From: Lentilactobacillus hilgardii DSM 20176 = ATCC 8290
Lineage (GTDB): Bacteria > Bacillota > Bacilli > Lactobacillales > Lactobacillaceae
NCBI RefSeq assembly: GCF_000159315.1
Contig: NZ_GG669993.1
Coordinates: 170,351-234,350, forward strand
DNA: 64,000 nucleotides
Direction of reading: 5' to 3'
Both the position numbers and the translations under genes were made by a program. The notes below the pieces were generated by a model. The model searched no databases. It worked only from the letters and a program-made list of their open reading frames with translations, and was not told where the DNA came from. Shown in pieces: positions 9,567 to 18,432 of this stretch; positions within the stretch are counted from its first letter, which is position 1, and the number at the start of each line of letters is the position of its first letter.

Positions 9567-9593
9567 TCAGTTGAAAGGAAGGTCATTTTTTAG

Positions 9594-10094
9594 ATGATTG
9601 ACAAGCCAATTGAAACGGTCATGCGCCAAAGCAAGCGAGATATTTTAATTCCCGCTGATCTGGTAGCGACCGTCAATGAAGATAACAATTTACAGCATGC
9701 ATTTCTTGTATTAACAAAAGTGAAATATGCAAAGATTCCAGTGCTTGATAATAATAATCATTTTAAAGGGTTGATTTCTTTATCGATGATTACAGAGCAG
9801 ATGTTATTGGATACTGGAATTACAACCCGACCTTTGGATAGCATGAAAATAAAAGAAATTATGCAAAAGGATGTTCCGACGATTTATGAACGGGAAAATT
9901 TAGAAGTGATTTTGAGACACTTGGTTAATGAAAATTTCATTCCATACGTTGATCATGACAATAAGTTTTTAGGGATTATTACACGCCGCGAACTGTTTAA
10001 AGAAATTAATTTCCTTGCACATAATTTCTCAAAACGTTATGTGGCATTGCCGGTTTACCATGAAAAGACTATGAGTCAGTCTGCTGCGCAGTAA
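9594..10094 (+). CDS. cbpB: Tandem CBS protein, c-di-AMP-binding CbpB/DarB type
   Basis: 166 residues made of two CBS domains (about 18-75 and 85-145) with no enzymatic domain. The pattern VATVNEDNNLQHAFLVLTK, then YAKIPVLD and the closing GIITRREL, resembles CbpB of Listeria and DarB (YkuL) of Bacillus, which bind c-di-AMP and, when free of it, activate the (p)ppGpp synthetase Rel. That role is family knowledge; ligand binding is inferred. ATG 9594 follows AAAGGAAGG. A strong terminator follows. Confidence 0.82.
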   Translation: MIDKPIETVMRQSKRDILIPADLVATVNEDNNLQHAFLVLTKVKYAKIPVLDNNNHFKGLISLSMITEQMLLDTGITTRPLDSMKIKEIMQKDVPTIYERENLEVILRHLVNENFIPYVDHDNKFLGIITRRELFKEINFLAHNFSKRYVALPVYHEKTMSQSAAQ

Positions 10095-10140
10095 CGCTAC
10101 GTTCGGGAGATTGATAACTAACTACGATTAACAAAATTTA

Positions 10141-10186
10141 AAAACGAGTCTGAAGCAGTGATTGATCTCTGCTCAGACTCGTTTTT
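10141..10186. terminator. Bidirectional intrinsic terminator between cbpB and mscS
   Basis: Arms starting AAAACGAGTCTGA and ending TCAGACTCGTTTTT, with an inner AGCAG/CTGCT stem and a 10-base loop. A and T runs on the two sides suit both convergent genes. Confidence 0.92.
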
Positions 10187-10246
10187 ATATAAGATATAGT
10201 TTTAGCCATGTTTTGAAAAGGCGTGCTGATTGATGTTCAACATGAT

Positions 10247-11122
10247 TTATTGTGGGTTATGAAGAACTACCGGGCTTGTTGGTAATTGAACGCCTTGCTT
10301 ATTAAGCTCGGATAGATATGAAGCTAAAAAGCGATGCGAAATTTCAGCTTGAGCGCCATTTTTTGTTGTAATATTTACCTGAACAACCAACTTACCATCT
10401 GGTAGATTTATTGTACCAATGATTTTCGGGTCTCCGATAATATCTGAATATTTAGGGACTTCTTGTTGATTGACTTGATTGATGATTTCAATGACTTTGT
10501 CAATTGGCGTTTCGGGTAATATACCAACTTGAATCATGGCAGTCATGTTATTACGGGACATATTTGCAATTGTTGTAATCGTTCTATTTGGAATAAAATT
10601 AAGTGTTCCGTCATCGCCAACAATTTGTGTTGTCCTTAATCCAACTGCAGTAATTGTGCCGCGAATAGTGTTGATCTGAACATACTCCCCAACCTCAATT
10701 TGTTTTTCAAGAAGAATAAAGAAGCCGCTCACAATGTCTGTCACGAACCCTTGAGCACCTAGTCCAATTGCCAGGCTAAATACACCGGCACTCGCAACTA
10801 ATGTCCCTACAGGTACTCCTAAGGTGGAAAGTACGGAGTATAACCAGAAGAACCACAGAATGTAACTCAGCACGTTAATAGATAAGGTATGAAATGTTCG
10901 AATTCTTTTTTCAGTGACGGTATCTTGATATTTTTTTCGGTATCGTTTAAAAAAGTGATTAATGAGTGATTTACCGATCTTTCGAAAAATCAGCATTAAA
11001 ATAGTGAAAAAAAATAAGATACCTATTTTTTCACTAATGGTGACGAGTAGTTTTTGCCAATCAATAAAATTAATATACTTTTGCCAATTAATGGCAAGGA
11101 GCATTAGGCTTTTTAGTTGCAT
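10247..11122 (-). CDS. Small-conductance mechanosensitive channel (MscS family)
   Basis: 291 residues. Opens under membrane tension to release solutes after osmotic downshock. Seen: two N-terminal membrane helices (about residues 22-45 and 82-110), then the Gly/Ala-rich pore helix TLVASAGVFSLAIGLGAQGF, the VSGFFILLEKQIEVGEYVQI junction and the beta-domain, with the shortened C-terminal part typical of the YkuT-like group. ATG 11122 follows AAGGATGGA. It converges on cbpB and is divergent from the YtxG/YtxH pair. Confidence 0.93.
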   Translation of the reverse strand: MQLKSLMLLAINWQKYINFIDWQKLLVTISEKIGILFFFTILMLIFRKIGKSLINHFFKRYRKKYQDTVTEKRIRTFHTLSINVLSYILWFFWLYSVLSTLGVPVGTLVASAGVFSLAIGLGAQGFVTDIVSGFFILLEKQIEVGEYVQINTIRGTITAVGLRTTQIVGDDGTLNFIPNRTITTIANMSRNNMTAMIQVGILPETPIDKVIEIINQVNQQEVPKYSDIIGDPKIIGTINLPDGKLVVQVNITTKNGAQAEISHRFLASYLSELNKQGVQLPTSPVVLHNPQ

Positions 11123-11229
11123 TTCCGACTTTCCATCCTTACATTGAATCTATTTCATTCATACTATCAAAAAAACGCTGTCTAATACAAGTTTACACAT
11201 AAAATGTCGTGACATAATAAACAATTTTA

Positions 11230-11258
11230 TTGTCAAAGCCCTGCTAGAATGCTATTCT
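11230..11258 (+). promoter_or_regulatory. Sigma-A promoter of the ytxG-ytxH pair
   Basis: TTGTCA at 11230-11235, a 17-base spacer and TATTCT at 11253-11258 preceded by an extended TGc. The start codon is 31 bases downstream with AAGGAGGAA between. Confidence 0.75.
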
Positions 11259-11288
11259 AAAGTAAATCGTTGCACAAGGAGGAAGAAC

Positions 11289-11705
11289 ATGACAGCTGGG
11301 CAAATCGCAGGTCTTATCGCAGCAATTGCATTCTTACTTTTAGTTATTTTTATTGGAATGTTCCTTTTAAAGGTAAGTCGGACAATTTCTGAAGTTAATT
11401 CATCGATTCGTTCAATGACAAGTAATGTAGATGTTATTGCGAAACAGACGGATAAGATAATGGCAACTTCCAATACGTTAGTAAAAGATGTTGATGAAAA
11501 GCTAAACATTGTTACGCCGGTATTTCAAGCTGCAGCTGATTTAGGTGAGAGTGTTTCTGATTTAAATAAAGCAACTCATAACCTGACATCAAAAGTTAAA
11601 GATACAGGTAAAAAGGGTGCAACTGCAGGCATTGCAGGAACGGTCGGACGGACGGCTTGGAATATGTTTGCTAAACATCGACAAGCTAAAAAGAACCGAT
11701 CTTAA
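11289..11705 (+). CDS. DUF948 (YtxG-like) membrane-anchored protein
   Basis: 138 residues: one N-terminal membrane helix (about 5-28), a long helical region with repeating Thr/Ser/Asp heptads (about 30-100) and a basic C-terminal end (KHRQAKKNRS). This is the DUF948 layout of Bacillus YtxG, linked there to general stress and placed next to ytxH and ccpA, as here. ATG 11289 follows AAGGAGGAA. Function unknown; likely a cell-envelope stress protein by context. Confidence 0.85.
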   Translation: MTAGQIAGLIAAIAFLLLVIFIGMFLLKVSRTISEVNSSIRSMTSNVDVIAKQTDKIMATSNTLVKDVDEKLNIVTPVFQAAADLGESVSDLNKATHNLTSKVKDTGKKGATAGIAGTVGRTAWNMFAKHRQAKKNRS

Positions 11706-11732
11706 CAATTAATTTGAAAAGGGATGTTTATT

Positions 11733-12236
11733 ATGGGGAAAAAATTAGTAGGCGGTTTATTTGCAGGATTACTTGGAGCAGGGTTGTACGCTGCTTATCA
11801 GAAAATGGATGAAACGAAAAAGAACCGTTTAAAACGTGACTTCCGCGAAAAAACAGATGAATTACGAGATCGAGCAGTTGATTATGCGTTTTATGCAAAC
11901 GATGCTGTAAGTGATTTTAAAGATGCTTTTAAAGATGAATTGAACAGCACGAAGGGGAACGTAAAAGATGCTTCTTCCAGTTTTGCTGATAAAGCAAAAT
12001 CGTTTAAAACTGCCAAAGATTCTGATGGGACTGATGTTTCAGCTGAGGAAAAAGCCGATCAGGATGACATTATTGTAGATGCCAGGGATGCTTTTAATGA
12101 TTCTGGTTATTCAAAAGCAACCAAATCTGATACTCAAGATGATGCGAATCTAAGCGATACAGATGAAGAGAAAGACAATGAAACTGAGGATCACTCAAAT
12201 TCTCAGCCGAATCAAGATCATTCAGATAATCAATAG
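11733..12236 (+). CDS. YtxH-like stress protein with acidic tail
   Basis: 167 residues. A short N-terminal glycine-rich membrane segment (GGLFAGLLGAGLYAAY) is followed by a basic helix and then a long, low-complexity acidic tail rich in Asp, Glu, Ser and Asn, probably disordered. The layout fits YtxH/DUF948-partner proteins. ATG 11733 is chosen (GGGATG upstream); an ATG at 11724 is possible. It follows the DUF948 gene by 27 bases and ends before a strong terminator. Confidence 0.8.
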   Translation: MGKKLVGGLFAGLLGAGLYAAYQKMDETKKNRLKRDFREKTDELRDRAVDYAFYANDAVSDFKDAFKDELNSTKGNVKDASSSFADKAKSFKTAKDSDGTDVSAEEKADQDDIIVDARDAFNDSGYSKATKSDTQDDANLSDTDEEKDNETEDHSNSQPNQDHSDNQ

Positions 12237-12256
12237 CCTTTGAATTATCAAAGGTA

Positions 12257-12297
12257 AAGGACCACCGACGCACTTATATGTGAGCGGTGGTCCTTCT
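12257..12297. terminator. Bidirectional terminator between ytxH and pepQ
   Basis: Perfect 11-base arms AAGGACCACCG and CGGTGGTCCTT with a short inner CAC/GTG pair. It lies between convergent genes. Confidence 0.9.
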
Positions 12298-12310
12298 TTA
12301 GTTTCTGAGG

Positions 12311-13408
12311 TTAACCGAAATATTGTAATTCTTTGGTTGTGTGTGTGAACGGTTCATTGCCATTTTCCGTAATGTGGATACAATCTTCAATACGAACGCC
12401 TGCAACATTTGGAATATAGATCCCTGGTTCAATTGAGAAACACATACCAGGCTGCAGTACTAATTGATTTCCCTCCATGATCGAAGGAAATTCGTGTTCA
12501 CTCATGCCCATTCCATGACCCAATCTATGATTGAAATAGTCACCATAGCCGGCCTTTGTAATGATATCGCGAGCAACTTTGTCCAGTTCCTCTGCAGTTA
12601 TTCCCGGTTTTGCGGCCTCTTGAGCAGTTAATTGTGCTTCTAAACAAACTTTATAGATATCCATCGATTTGTCATCTGGTTTACCGACCGCAATCGTTCT
12701 GGTTGCATCGCTAATATAACCATCCCAGACTGTACCGAGATCAAAGAGGACCAAAGCATTGTTTTCGATTTTCTTATCTGATGTAGCACCATGAGGCTCG
12801 GCTGCGTGAGTGCCGGATTGAATAAGGGCTGGAAAGCTCAATTCCATGATACTGTTCTTCATTAGTGCATAAGACATTTCTGCGGCGACGCGTGATTCGG
12901 GCCTACCGGCTTTTACGGCCTCAAAACAGGTTTTGAATGCAAAGTCATCCCATTTTCCAGCAATTTTTAACTTCTCGATTTCATCTGGACTTTTAATCAT
13001 TCTCATTTGATCCAGCATTTGATCAAGATTAACAGAAAAATCACTGGTTGGAAATTCACTCTTTGCCAGTTCAAGCCATTCTACAGACATATTAGCCTTT
13101 TCAATTGCAAAATTTATTTCGGCTGTATTGCGGGCATGAATTTGATCTGCAATCATTTCCCAAGGCTTTTCGTGATCCAAGTAACCGTAAACCGGATTTG
13201 ACCATCCTGATTCTTTGATCGCTTGCGTTTCAAGTGCCGGTCCGAACAAGAAAGGGTCAGAATTCTTAAAGACGACCAGCAGTAAGACTCGCTCGTTTGG
13301 ATCACTATAAAAACCGCTTAGATATTGAATGGTTTTAGGATCGCTGATTAAAGCAATATCTCTATTGTTGTCAGAGAGCCAACGCTGTATCTTTTCAATT
13401 TTATCCAT
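12311..13408 (-). CDS. pepQ: Xaa-Pro dipeptidase
   Basis: 365 residues, M24 metallopeptidase. Splits X-Pro dipeptides in the cytoplasm during peptide use. Seen: an N-terminal creatinase-like domain (about 1-130), then the metal ligands in LVLFDLGTVWDGYISDATR, HRLGHGMGMSEHE, CFSIEPGIYIP and VRIEDCIH. Start ATG 13408. It is divergent from ccpA across a 219-base region holding a perfect cre, the arrangement known for pepQ-ccpA in lactic acid bacteria, so carbon-catabolite control of pepQ is likely. Confidence 0.96.
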   Translation of the reverse strand: MDKIEKIQRWLSDNNRDIALISDPKTIQYLSGFYSDPNERVLLLVVFKNSDPFLFGPALETQAIKESGWSNPVYGYLDHEKPWEMIADQIHARNTAEINFAIEKANMSVEWLELAKSEFPTSDFSVNLDQMLDQMRMIKSPDEIEKLKIAGKWDDFAFKTCFEAVKAGRPESRVAAEMSYALMKNSIMELSFPALIQSGTHAAEPHGATSDKKIENNALVLFDLGTVWDGYISDATRTIAVGKPDDKSMDIYKVCLEAQLTAQEAAKPGITAEELDKVARDIITKAGYGDYFNHRLGHGMGMSEHEFPSIMEGNQLVLQPGMCFSIEPGIYIPNVAGVRIEDCIHITENGNEPFTHTTKELQYFG

Positions 13409-13523
13409 GTGTCAGAACAACTCCTTAGTAGATTACAAACAGTATAGCATAGATAATTTGCTCGATTTGTCATAAATCACCGTTTTCACTTGAATTTTCA
13501 CAGAGGGTAGTTTATGATTTATT

Positions 13524-13537
13524 TGAAAACGTTTTCA
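13524..13537. promoter_or_regulatory. Catabolite-responsive element (cre) between pepQ and ccpA
   Basis: TGAAAACGTTTTCA is a perfect 14-base palindrome matching the CcpA operator consensus. It ends 2 bases before the -35 hexamer of the ccpA promoter. A weaker half-match, ACCGTTTTCAC, lies about 40 bases toward pepQ. The site could serve both divergent genes. Confidence 0.88.
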
Positions 13538-13539
13538 GT

Positions 13540-13568
13540 TTGCCGTAATCGCTTTTATTTGGTATATT
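13540..13568 (+). promoter_or_regulatory. Sigma-A promoter of ccpA
   Basis: TTGCCG at 13540-13545, a 17-base spacer and TATATT at 13563-13568. The cre touches its upstream edge, a position compatible with CcpA autoregulation. Confidence 0.78.
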
Positions 13569-13627
13569 GAATGATGTTTTGAAAATACATGAAAACTTAT
13601 TATATCTCGATAGAAAGGGCTATTAAA

Positions 13628-14629
13628 ATGGATAAACAAACAATTACAATTTATGATGTTGCCAGAGAAGCTGATGTATCTATGGCAACGGTTTCAAGAG
13701 TTGTTAATGGAAATGCCAATGTAAAGCCGGCAACTCGAAAAAAAGTGTTAGACGTTATTGAAAAATTGGATTATCGGCCAAATGCCGTTGCCAGAGGATT
13801 GGCAAGTAAAAAAACAACCACGGTTGGTGTGATTGTGCCAGATGTAACCAACATGTATTTTTCATCGTTGGCGCGAGGAATTGATGATGTAGCTACTATG
13901 TACAAGTACAACATTATTTTAACCAACTCTGATTCAAATAGTGAAAAGGAAATTAAGGTTCTTAATACACTTTTGTCAAAACAAGTTGATGGGATTGTGT
14001 TTATGGGTAATGAAATTACTGATAAACTGCGTGAGGAATTTAAACGAACCAAGACACCGATTGTTCTTGCAGGCTCAGTTGATGAACAAAATTTGAAGCC
14101 AAGCGTTAATATCGATTACGTGGCAGCAGTTCAAGAAGAAGTTAAAAATTTGATTGATCGCGGGAATAAGCGAGTTGCGTTTGTCTGTGGACCACTTGAA
14201 CAGGCAATTAATGGTAAATTCCGGCTGGAAGGGTATAAAAAAGCGCTTAAAAGTGCGGGAATTCCTTATGATGATAAACTGGTCTTTGAAACGGATGATA
14301 CATACAAGACCGGAACGTTGTTGCAACTAGCTTTAATGTCAGTTAACGCGACAGCTGCGATGGTAACTGATGACGAATTAGCTGCAGGAATCATGAATGG
14401 GATGTCTGATGCCGGTGTTAAGGTACCGGATAAATTTGAAATCATTACAAGTAATGATACGAAATTAACGGAAATGGTTCGGCCAAAGATGTCGTCAATT
14501 ACGCAACCTCTATATGATATTGGTGCCGTCGCTATGAGACTGCTCACAAAACTCATGAATAATGAAGATGTTAACGAGAAAAACGTCTTACTTCCTTATG
14601 GTCTTATGAAGCGCGAATCAACAAAATAG
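13628..14629 (+). CDS. ccpA: Catabolite control protein A
   Basis: 333 residues, the standard CcpA length. LacI/GalR-type regulator that binds cre sites with HPr-Ser46-P to control carbon use. Seen: the N-terminal helix-turn-helix ITIYDVAREADVSMATVSRV, the hinge YRPNAVARGLASKKTTTVGV, and a periplasmic-binding-protein-like domain. ATG 13628 is chosen because GAAAGGG lies 8 bases upstream; the frame is open further up, but no better site exists. Position next to pepQ and the cre support the name over other LacI-family members. Confidence 0.95.
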   Translation: MDKQTITIYDVAREADVSMATVSRVVNGNANVKPATRKKVLDVIEKLDYRPNAVARGLASKKTTTVGVIVPDVTNMYFSSLARGIDDVATMYKYNIILTNSDSNSEKEIKVLNTLLSKQVDGIVFMGNEITDKLREEFKRTKTPIVLAGSVDEQNLKPSVNIDYVAAVQEEVKNLIDRGNKRVAFVCGPLEQAINGKFRLEGYKKALKSAGIPYDDKLVFETDDTYKTGTLLQLALMSVNATAAMVTDDELAAGIMNGMSDAGVKVPDKFEIITSNDTKLTEMVRPKMSSITQPLYDIGAVAMRLLTKLMNNEDVNEKNVLLPYGLMKRESTK

Positions 14630-14774
14630 ATCATCGACCATACAACAGATAGGAGAGTCATGATAGTTATTAGACGGTTAGCTTTTCCATATTAAGCAGA
14701 CTCTAGATCAATTACTGCCCTTTTATTTAGGTTTTGTTATCGGTACTGTAAAGATTTGGATTCTTTGCGTTGGC

Positions 14775-14803
14775 TTGAAACCGTTCTTCGTATCTGGTAA
14801 GAT
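14775..14803 (+). promoter_or_regulatory. Sigma-A promoter of yebC
   Basis: TTGAAA at 14775-14780, a 17-base spacer and TAAGAT at 14798-14803. The start codon is 52 bases downstream with AGAGGAG before it. Confidence 0.75.
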
Positions 14804-14854
14804 ATTGTCGTATGTTTGACACTAGCTAATAAATTTTAGAAAAGAGGAGTTATT

Positions 14855-15589
14855 ATGTCAGGACATTCAAAATGGCATAACATTCAGGGACGTAAAAACG
14901 CTCAGGATGCTAAACGTGGAAAGATTTTCCAAAAGATATCACGTGACTTATATCAAGCCGCTAAAGCAGGTGATCCTGATCCAGAAAACAATCCTCAATT
15001 ACGGTTGGTAATGGAAAAAGCTCGCGCTGCCAATATGCCAAAAGATAACGTTCAACGTGCTATTGATAAGGCTTCGGGACTTGGCGGAGCTAAATTCGAA
15101 GAAATCACTTATGAAGGATACGGTCCTGGCGGAACAGCTATCATGGTTTCTGCTTTAACCGATAACAAGAATCGTACCGCCGCTGCTATTCGTTCAGCAT
15201 TTACACATCATGGTGGTTCATTGGGTGCCAGTGGATCCGTTTCTTATATGTTTGATCGTAAGGGATATATTGAGGTCTTACGTGACGGCTTGGATAAAAG
15301 CGAAGATGATATGTTGATGGATGCATTAGACGCCGGTGCTGATGACATGAAAACAACAGATAGTGAATTTCAAATTTTTACCGATCCTTCATCTCTAGCC
15401 GCTGTCCGTGATGAGTTGCAAAAAAGGGGTTATGATTTGGATACTGCTGAAGTACGAATGTTTCCAGAAACAACAACTGAGGTTCCTGGAGATAAAATTT
15501 CACAATATAGCGGTTTGATCGACGAACTTGAAAATAATGATGATGTTCAAGATGTTTATGAAGCAGCTGTATTACCAGAAAATAACTAA
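14855..15589 (+). CDS. yebC: YebC/PmpR family protein
   Basis: 244 residues, family length. Seen: the invariant start [19 protein letters not shown], then [22 protein letters not shown] and the acidic [10 protein letters not shown] end. YebC proteins have been described as transcription regulators and, more recently, as translation factors helping ribosomes through proline-rich stretches. Monocistronic here: own promoter and a strong terminator. Confidence 0.95.
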   Translation: MSGHSKWHNIQGRKNAQDAKRGKIFQKISRDLYQAAKAGDPDPENNPQLRLVMEKARAANMPKDNVQRAIDKASGLGGAKFEEITYEGYGPGGTAIMVSALTDNKNRTAAAIRSAFTHHGGSLGASGSVSYMFDRKGYIEVLRDGLDKSEDDMLMDALDAGADDMKTTDSEFQIFTDPSSLAAVRDELQKRGYDLDTAEVRMFPETTTEVPGDKISQYSGLIDELENNDDVQDVYEAAVLPENN

Positions 15590-15622
15590 ACTTAACTAAA
15601 TTATTTTTAAGATATTTAGGCT

Positions 15623-15665
15623 AAAGCTAAATCAAAACAGAAATGTTTTGGTTTAGCTTTTTTTT
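15623..15665 (+). terminator. Intrinsic terminator after yebC
   Basis: Left arm AAAGCTAAA with TCAAAACA, GAAA tetraloop, right arm TGTTTTG with GTTTAGCTTT, then a run of T. It isolates yebC from the comG operon. Confidence 0.92.
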
Positions 15666-15714
15666 CGAAAAAATTTCTAATTGACCTCGTATGTAATTAT
15701 TGTGAGGTAAAAAA

Positions 15715-16689
15715 ATGGAAATTAATGAACAAGTTGCCACATTATATAACACGGCAATTAACTATCATGCGAGTGATATCTATTTTCTTCCAGTTAATGA
15801 TCAATATGTGATAAAAATTCGAAATTCGGAATCATTGATGGATTGGAAAATAATGTCGGCAGTAAGAGCCAGGAGAATGATGAACTATTGTAAATACATG
15901 GCCGATATGGCATTAAGCGAATTACGTCGGCCACAAATTGGTTCAATGGATTGGCAGGTAGCCGATAGGCAATATTCGCTACGTTTATCGTCCGTTGGGG
16001 ATTTTTCTGGTGCTGAATCGATGGTTGTCAGAATTATTTATGATCTGGAAGAAATCAAGACTGCTTTCTTTGATCTGGAAGCTTTAAAAAAGGTGAGACA
16101 AATGACAAGTCGTCGCGGTCTCGTTATTTTCTCCGGCCCAACCGGATCTGGGAAGACAACGACTATTTATAATCTGGTAAACCAGACATCAGCAGGAAAA
16201 ATTGTGATGACAATTGAAGATCCGGTTGAAATTAAACAATCGAATTACTTACAACTGCAAGTTAATCGGAAAGCGGGGATGGCATATTCTGATCTTATTA
16301 AAGTTGGGTTGAGACATCGCCCGGATATCTTTATAGTTGGTGAAATTCGGGACGAGTTAACAGCTAAAGCGGCTATAAAAGCAGCACTTAGCGGACATTT
16401 AGTCTATTCTACAATTCATGCCTAAAGTCCCCGTGGCGTGGTCGATCGATTATCGCAATTAGGTATCGACAGACCATATATCTCCTCCCAAGCATTAACG
16501 GCCGTTTGTTATCAACGGTTGATTCCAACAATAGACGGTCAACAAAAAGTTTTTTTAAAAACTCACACACTCCAGGAATTAATAAAGACGAATACTTATG
16601 ATTGGGAGGATTGGCAAAATGGTCTTGAGCAGGCAATTATTAATCAACAAATTACTAGAAAAACTGCCGAACAGTTTTGGTACGGTTAA
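15715..16689 (+). pseudogene. comGA: comGA, competence pseudopilus ATPase, split by an in-frame TAA
   Basis: ComGA is the secretion-type ATPase that powers assembly of the competence pseudopilus. Seen: residues 1-236 include Walker A GPTGSGKTTT near residue 140, the Asp box MTIEDPVEI and the His box HLVYSTIHA. Directly after this comes TAA at 16423-16425; the same frame then continues for 87 codons (SPRGVVDRLSQLG onward) to the true stop at 16689, which overlaps comGB as expected for an intact gene. One base change from AAA, CAA or GAA would give this. The lost part is the whole C-terminal domain, so the ATPase is probably inactive. A sequencing error is the alternative. Confidence 0.88.
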
Positions 16690-17680
16690 CCGTTGGCCAA
16701 TAGCAGTTCAGGCTGATTTTTTCAGTACACTGGCTAATTTACTGAAAATTGGTTTCTCACTCACGGCGGCATTGAAATTTATTTGTGAAACCGACCAGCA
16801 TTTGAAATCAGGGACGAAACAAATTATTGATGGCTTGGAAACGGGTTCAGATTTTTCAAAATGTGTTCAACCGCTTATTAGTTCTCAGGCATATCAGCAA
16901 ATCCTAATTTCTGAAAAGCATGGTCAACTACGAGATGTTTTGAACGAATTGGCAACGTTCAATCGACTGAAACTTAAGCAAATCAAAAAAATCAAAACCG
17001 TCATGATTTATCCTGCATTTCTTTGTATCATTTTGCTAACGTTGATCATTGTTATTCATACTTTTGTATTCCCACAAATTGAAACGTTGATGCCAAGTGT
17101 TTCAACTGCGCAACCTGAATTGATTGATTTTCACCTTCTTGAAGTCATCGGCCTAGCTATTGGCACTATATTAATCATTTTAACGATAAGTTTTTTTAAG
17201 CAACCGGTTCTTAAAAAAGCTGAGATTGTTGTTAAAATCCCATTTTTGGGTTCCATTTTTAAACGTTACATTGTTTATTATTTAGTCAGCAACCTGGCAA
17301 CACTTTTGAGAAACGGATTAAGCGTTAAAGAAATTTATTCGGTCCTTTGTGCACAGAAAACTGATTCGATTATATATGCACTAGGTGAGATGCTAAACAC
17401 ATCCCTTACAAAGGGCAATTCATTGAAAAAAATTGTTGAGACGCATCATTTTATTCCAAAAGAAATTATTAAATTCCTGAATTCAGGTGATACGGTTACC
17501 GAGATGGCTAATTCAATGACTGCGTATTCAAAACTGATGTTTGACGAAATTCTCCTAGCAACTGATAAATTAATTGCCTTTATTCAACCGACGATGTTTC
17601 TCATGATTGGGGTCACGATTGTGGCAACATATTTTCAATTGTTAATTCCGATATATGATTCAGTGAAAGGACTTTATTAA
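16619..17680 (+). CDS. comGB: Competence pseudopilus membrane platform protein ComGB
   Basis: 353 residues, PulF/GspF family. Forms the inner-membrane platform for pseudopilin assembly. Seen: two type II secretion F domains (about 30-150 and 235-345) with membrane helices near 135-160, 180-200 and 325-347. ATG 16619 is chosen because GGGAGGA at 16604-16610 is correctly spaced; the frame could begin 7 codons earlier. The gene begins inside the last 71 bases of comGA, so its translation may depend on ribosomes completing comGA, which the comGA stop would disturb. Confidence 0.92.
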   Translation: MVLSRQLLINKLLEKLPNSFGTVNRWPIAVQADFFSTLANLLKIGFSLTAALKFICETDQHLKSGTKQIIDGLETGSDFSKCVQPLISSQAYQQILISEKHGQLRDVLNELATFNRLKLKQIKKIKTVMIYPAFLCIILLTLIIVIHTFVFPQIETLMPSVSTAQPELIDFHLLEVIGLAIGTILIILTISFFKQPVLKKAEIVVKIPFLGSIFKRYIVYYLVSNLATLLRNGLSVKEIYSVLCAQKTDSIIYALGEMLNTSLTKGNSLKKIVETHHFIPKEIIKFLNSGDTVTEMANSMTAYSKLMFDEILLATDKLIAFIQPTMFLMIGVTIVATYFQLLIPIYDSVKGLY

Positions 17681-17702
17681 CCGTGAAAAAATAACAAAAG
17701 AC

Positions 17703-18005
17703 ATGACAAACCAGACGCGATCAGGATTCACTTTAATTGAGATGACGATTGTTCTTTTTATTATCTCTCTTCTAATTATGATAGTAATTCCCAACCTATC
17801 CAATCAGCGTAAGCGCGCTCAAACAGTGCATACTTCTGCAATGCAGTCAATGGTGCAAGCACAAGTCGACGCATATCAGAGCCAACATCCTGACGACGAG
17901 CATGTTTCATATGATGACTTATCAAGAGATGGATATTTAACCAAAAAACAAGTATCACAAGCCAGACGCGAAGGTATAAAAATTTCAAAAAATGATGACA
18001 GGTAG
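17703..18005 (+). CDS. comGC: Major competence pseudopilin ComGC
   Basis: 100 residues. Major subunit of the competence pseudopilus. Seen: a short basic leader, then the prepilin peptidase site G-FTLIEM with Glu at mature position 5 and the hydrophobic helix TIVLFIISLLIMIVIPNL, followed by the typical RAQTVHTSAMQSMVQAQVDAY segment. Only a weak purine stretch (AAAAG) lies before the ATG. The end overlaps comGD by 14 bases. Confidence 0.94.
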   Translation: MTNQTRSGFTLIEMTIVLFIISLLIMIVIPNLSNQRKRAQTVHTSAMQSMVQAQVDAYQSQHPDDEHVSYDDLSRDGYLTKKQVSQARREGIKISKNDDR

Positions 18006-18432
18006 AAAGGGATTCACCGTATTGGAATTAATCATTTACCTCGGCATTGTCTCGTGTGTGCTATTGATTAACTTGGTCTTGATCTCATTCATTAAAGGCA
18101 ACCATATTGAAAATCGTTTATTCTGGCATTCGTTTCAGGAATGCTGGACACAAGCCCAACAGACAGCCAGAGTGAATCATTGCAAGTATGAGGTGATGAT
18201 TGAAACTGAATCTCAACAAGTTGTTTTTAAACCATATCATCCCAAAATAAGAAAGCAGGTACTTAAGTGCCCAAATGGATTAGTCCCCCACAATGCCCGA
18301 CACTTATTTATTAATTCAAACGGATACGCTTCGCCGACAACCATTTATTGGCAATCAAAATCCGGTAAAGAAATCTATTTACAAAAAATACAATTAGGAT
18401 GGAGTGGTTTTAGAATTGAAAAGAAAAACTAA
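17992..18432 (+). CDS. comGD: Minor competence pseudopilin ComGD
   Basis: 146 residues. Seen: prepilin peptidase site RKG-FTVLEL with Glu at mature position 5, one membrane helix (YLGIVSCVLLINLVLISFI) and a soluble beta-rich domain. Start ATG 17992 (or 17995). It overlaps comGC by 14 bases and the next frame by 17, the tight packing usual for comG operons. Assigned ComGD by order and size. Confidence 0.88.
   Translation: MMTGRKGFTVLELIIYLGIVSCVLLINLVLISFIKGNHIENRLFWHSFQECWTQAQQTARVNHCKYEVMIETESQQVVFKPYHPKIRKQVLKCPNGLVPHNARHLFINSNGYASPTTIYWQSKSGKEIYLQKIQLGWSGFRIEKKN

Noticed and set aside
14660..14695. A short frame (MIVIRRLAFPY) behind AGGAG after ccpA
   Set aside because: Only 11 residues, no promoter or conservation evidence; likely chance.
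15715..16689. Programmed readthrough or recoding of the comGA stop
   Set aside because: TAA followed by AGT, with no downstream pseudoknot or hairpin that I can see, and TAA is the least leaky stop; a simple nonsense change is the plainer reading.
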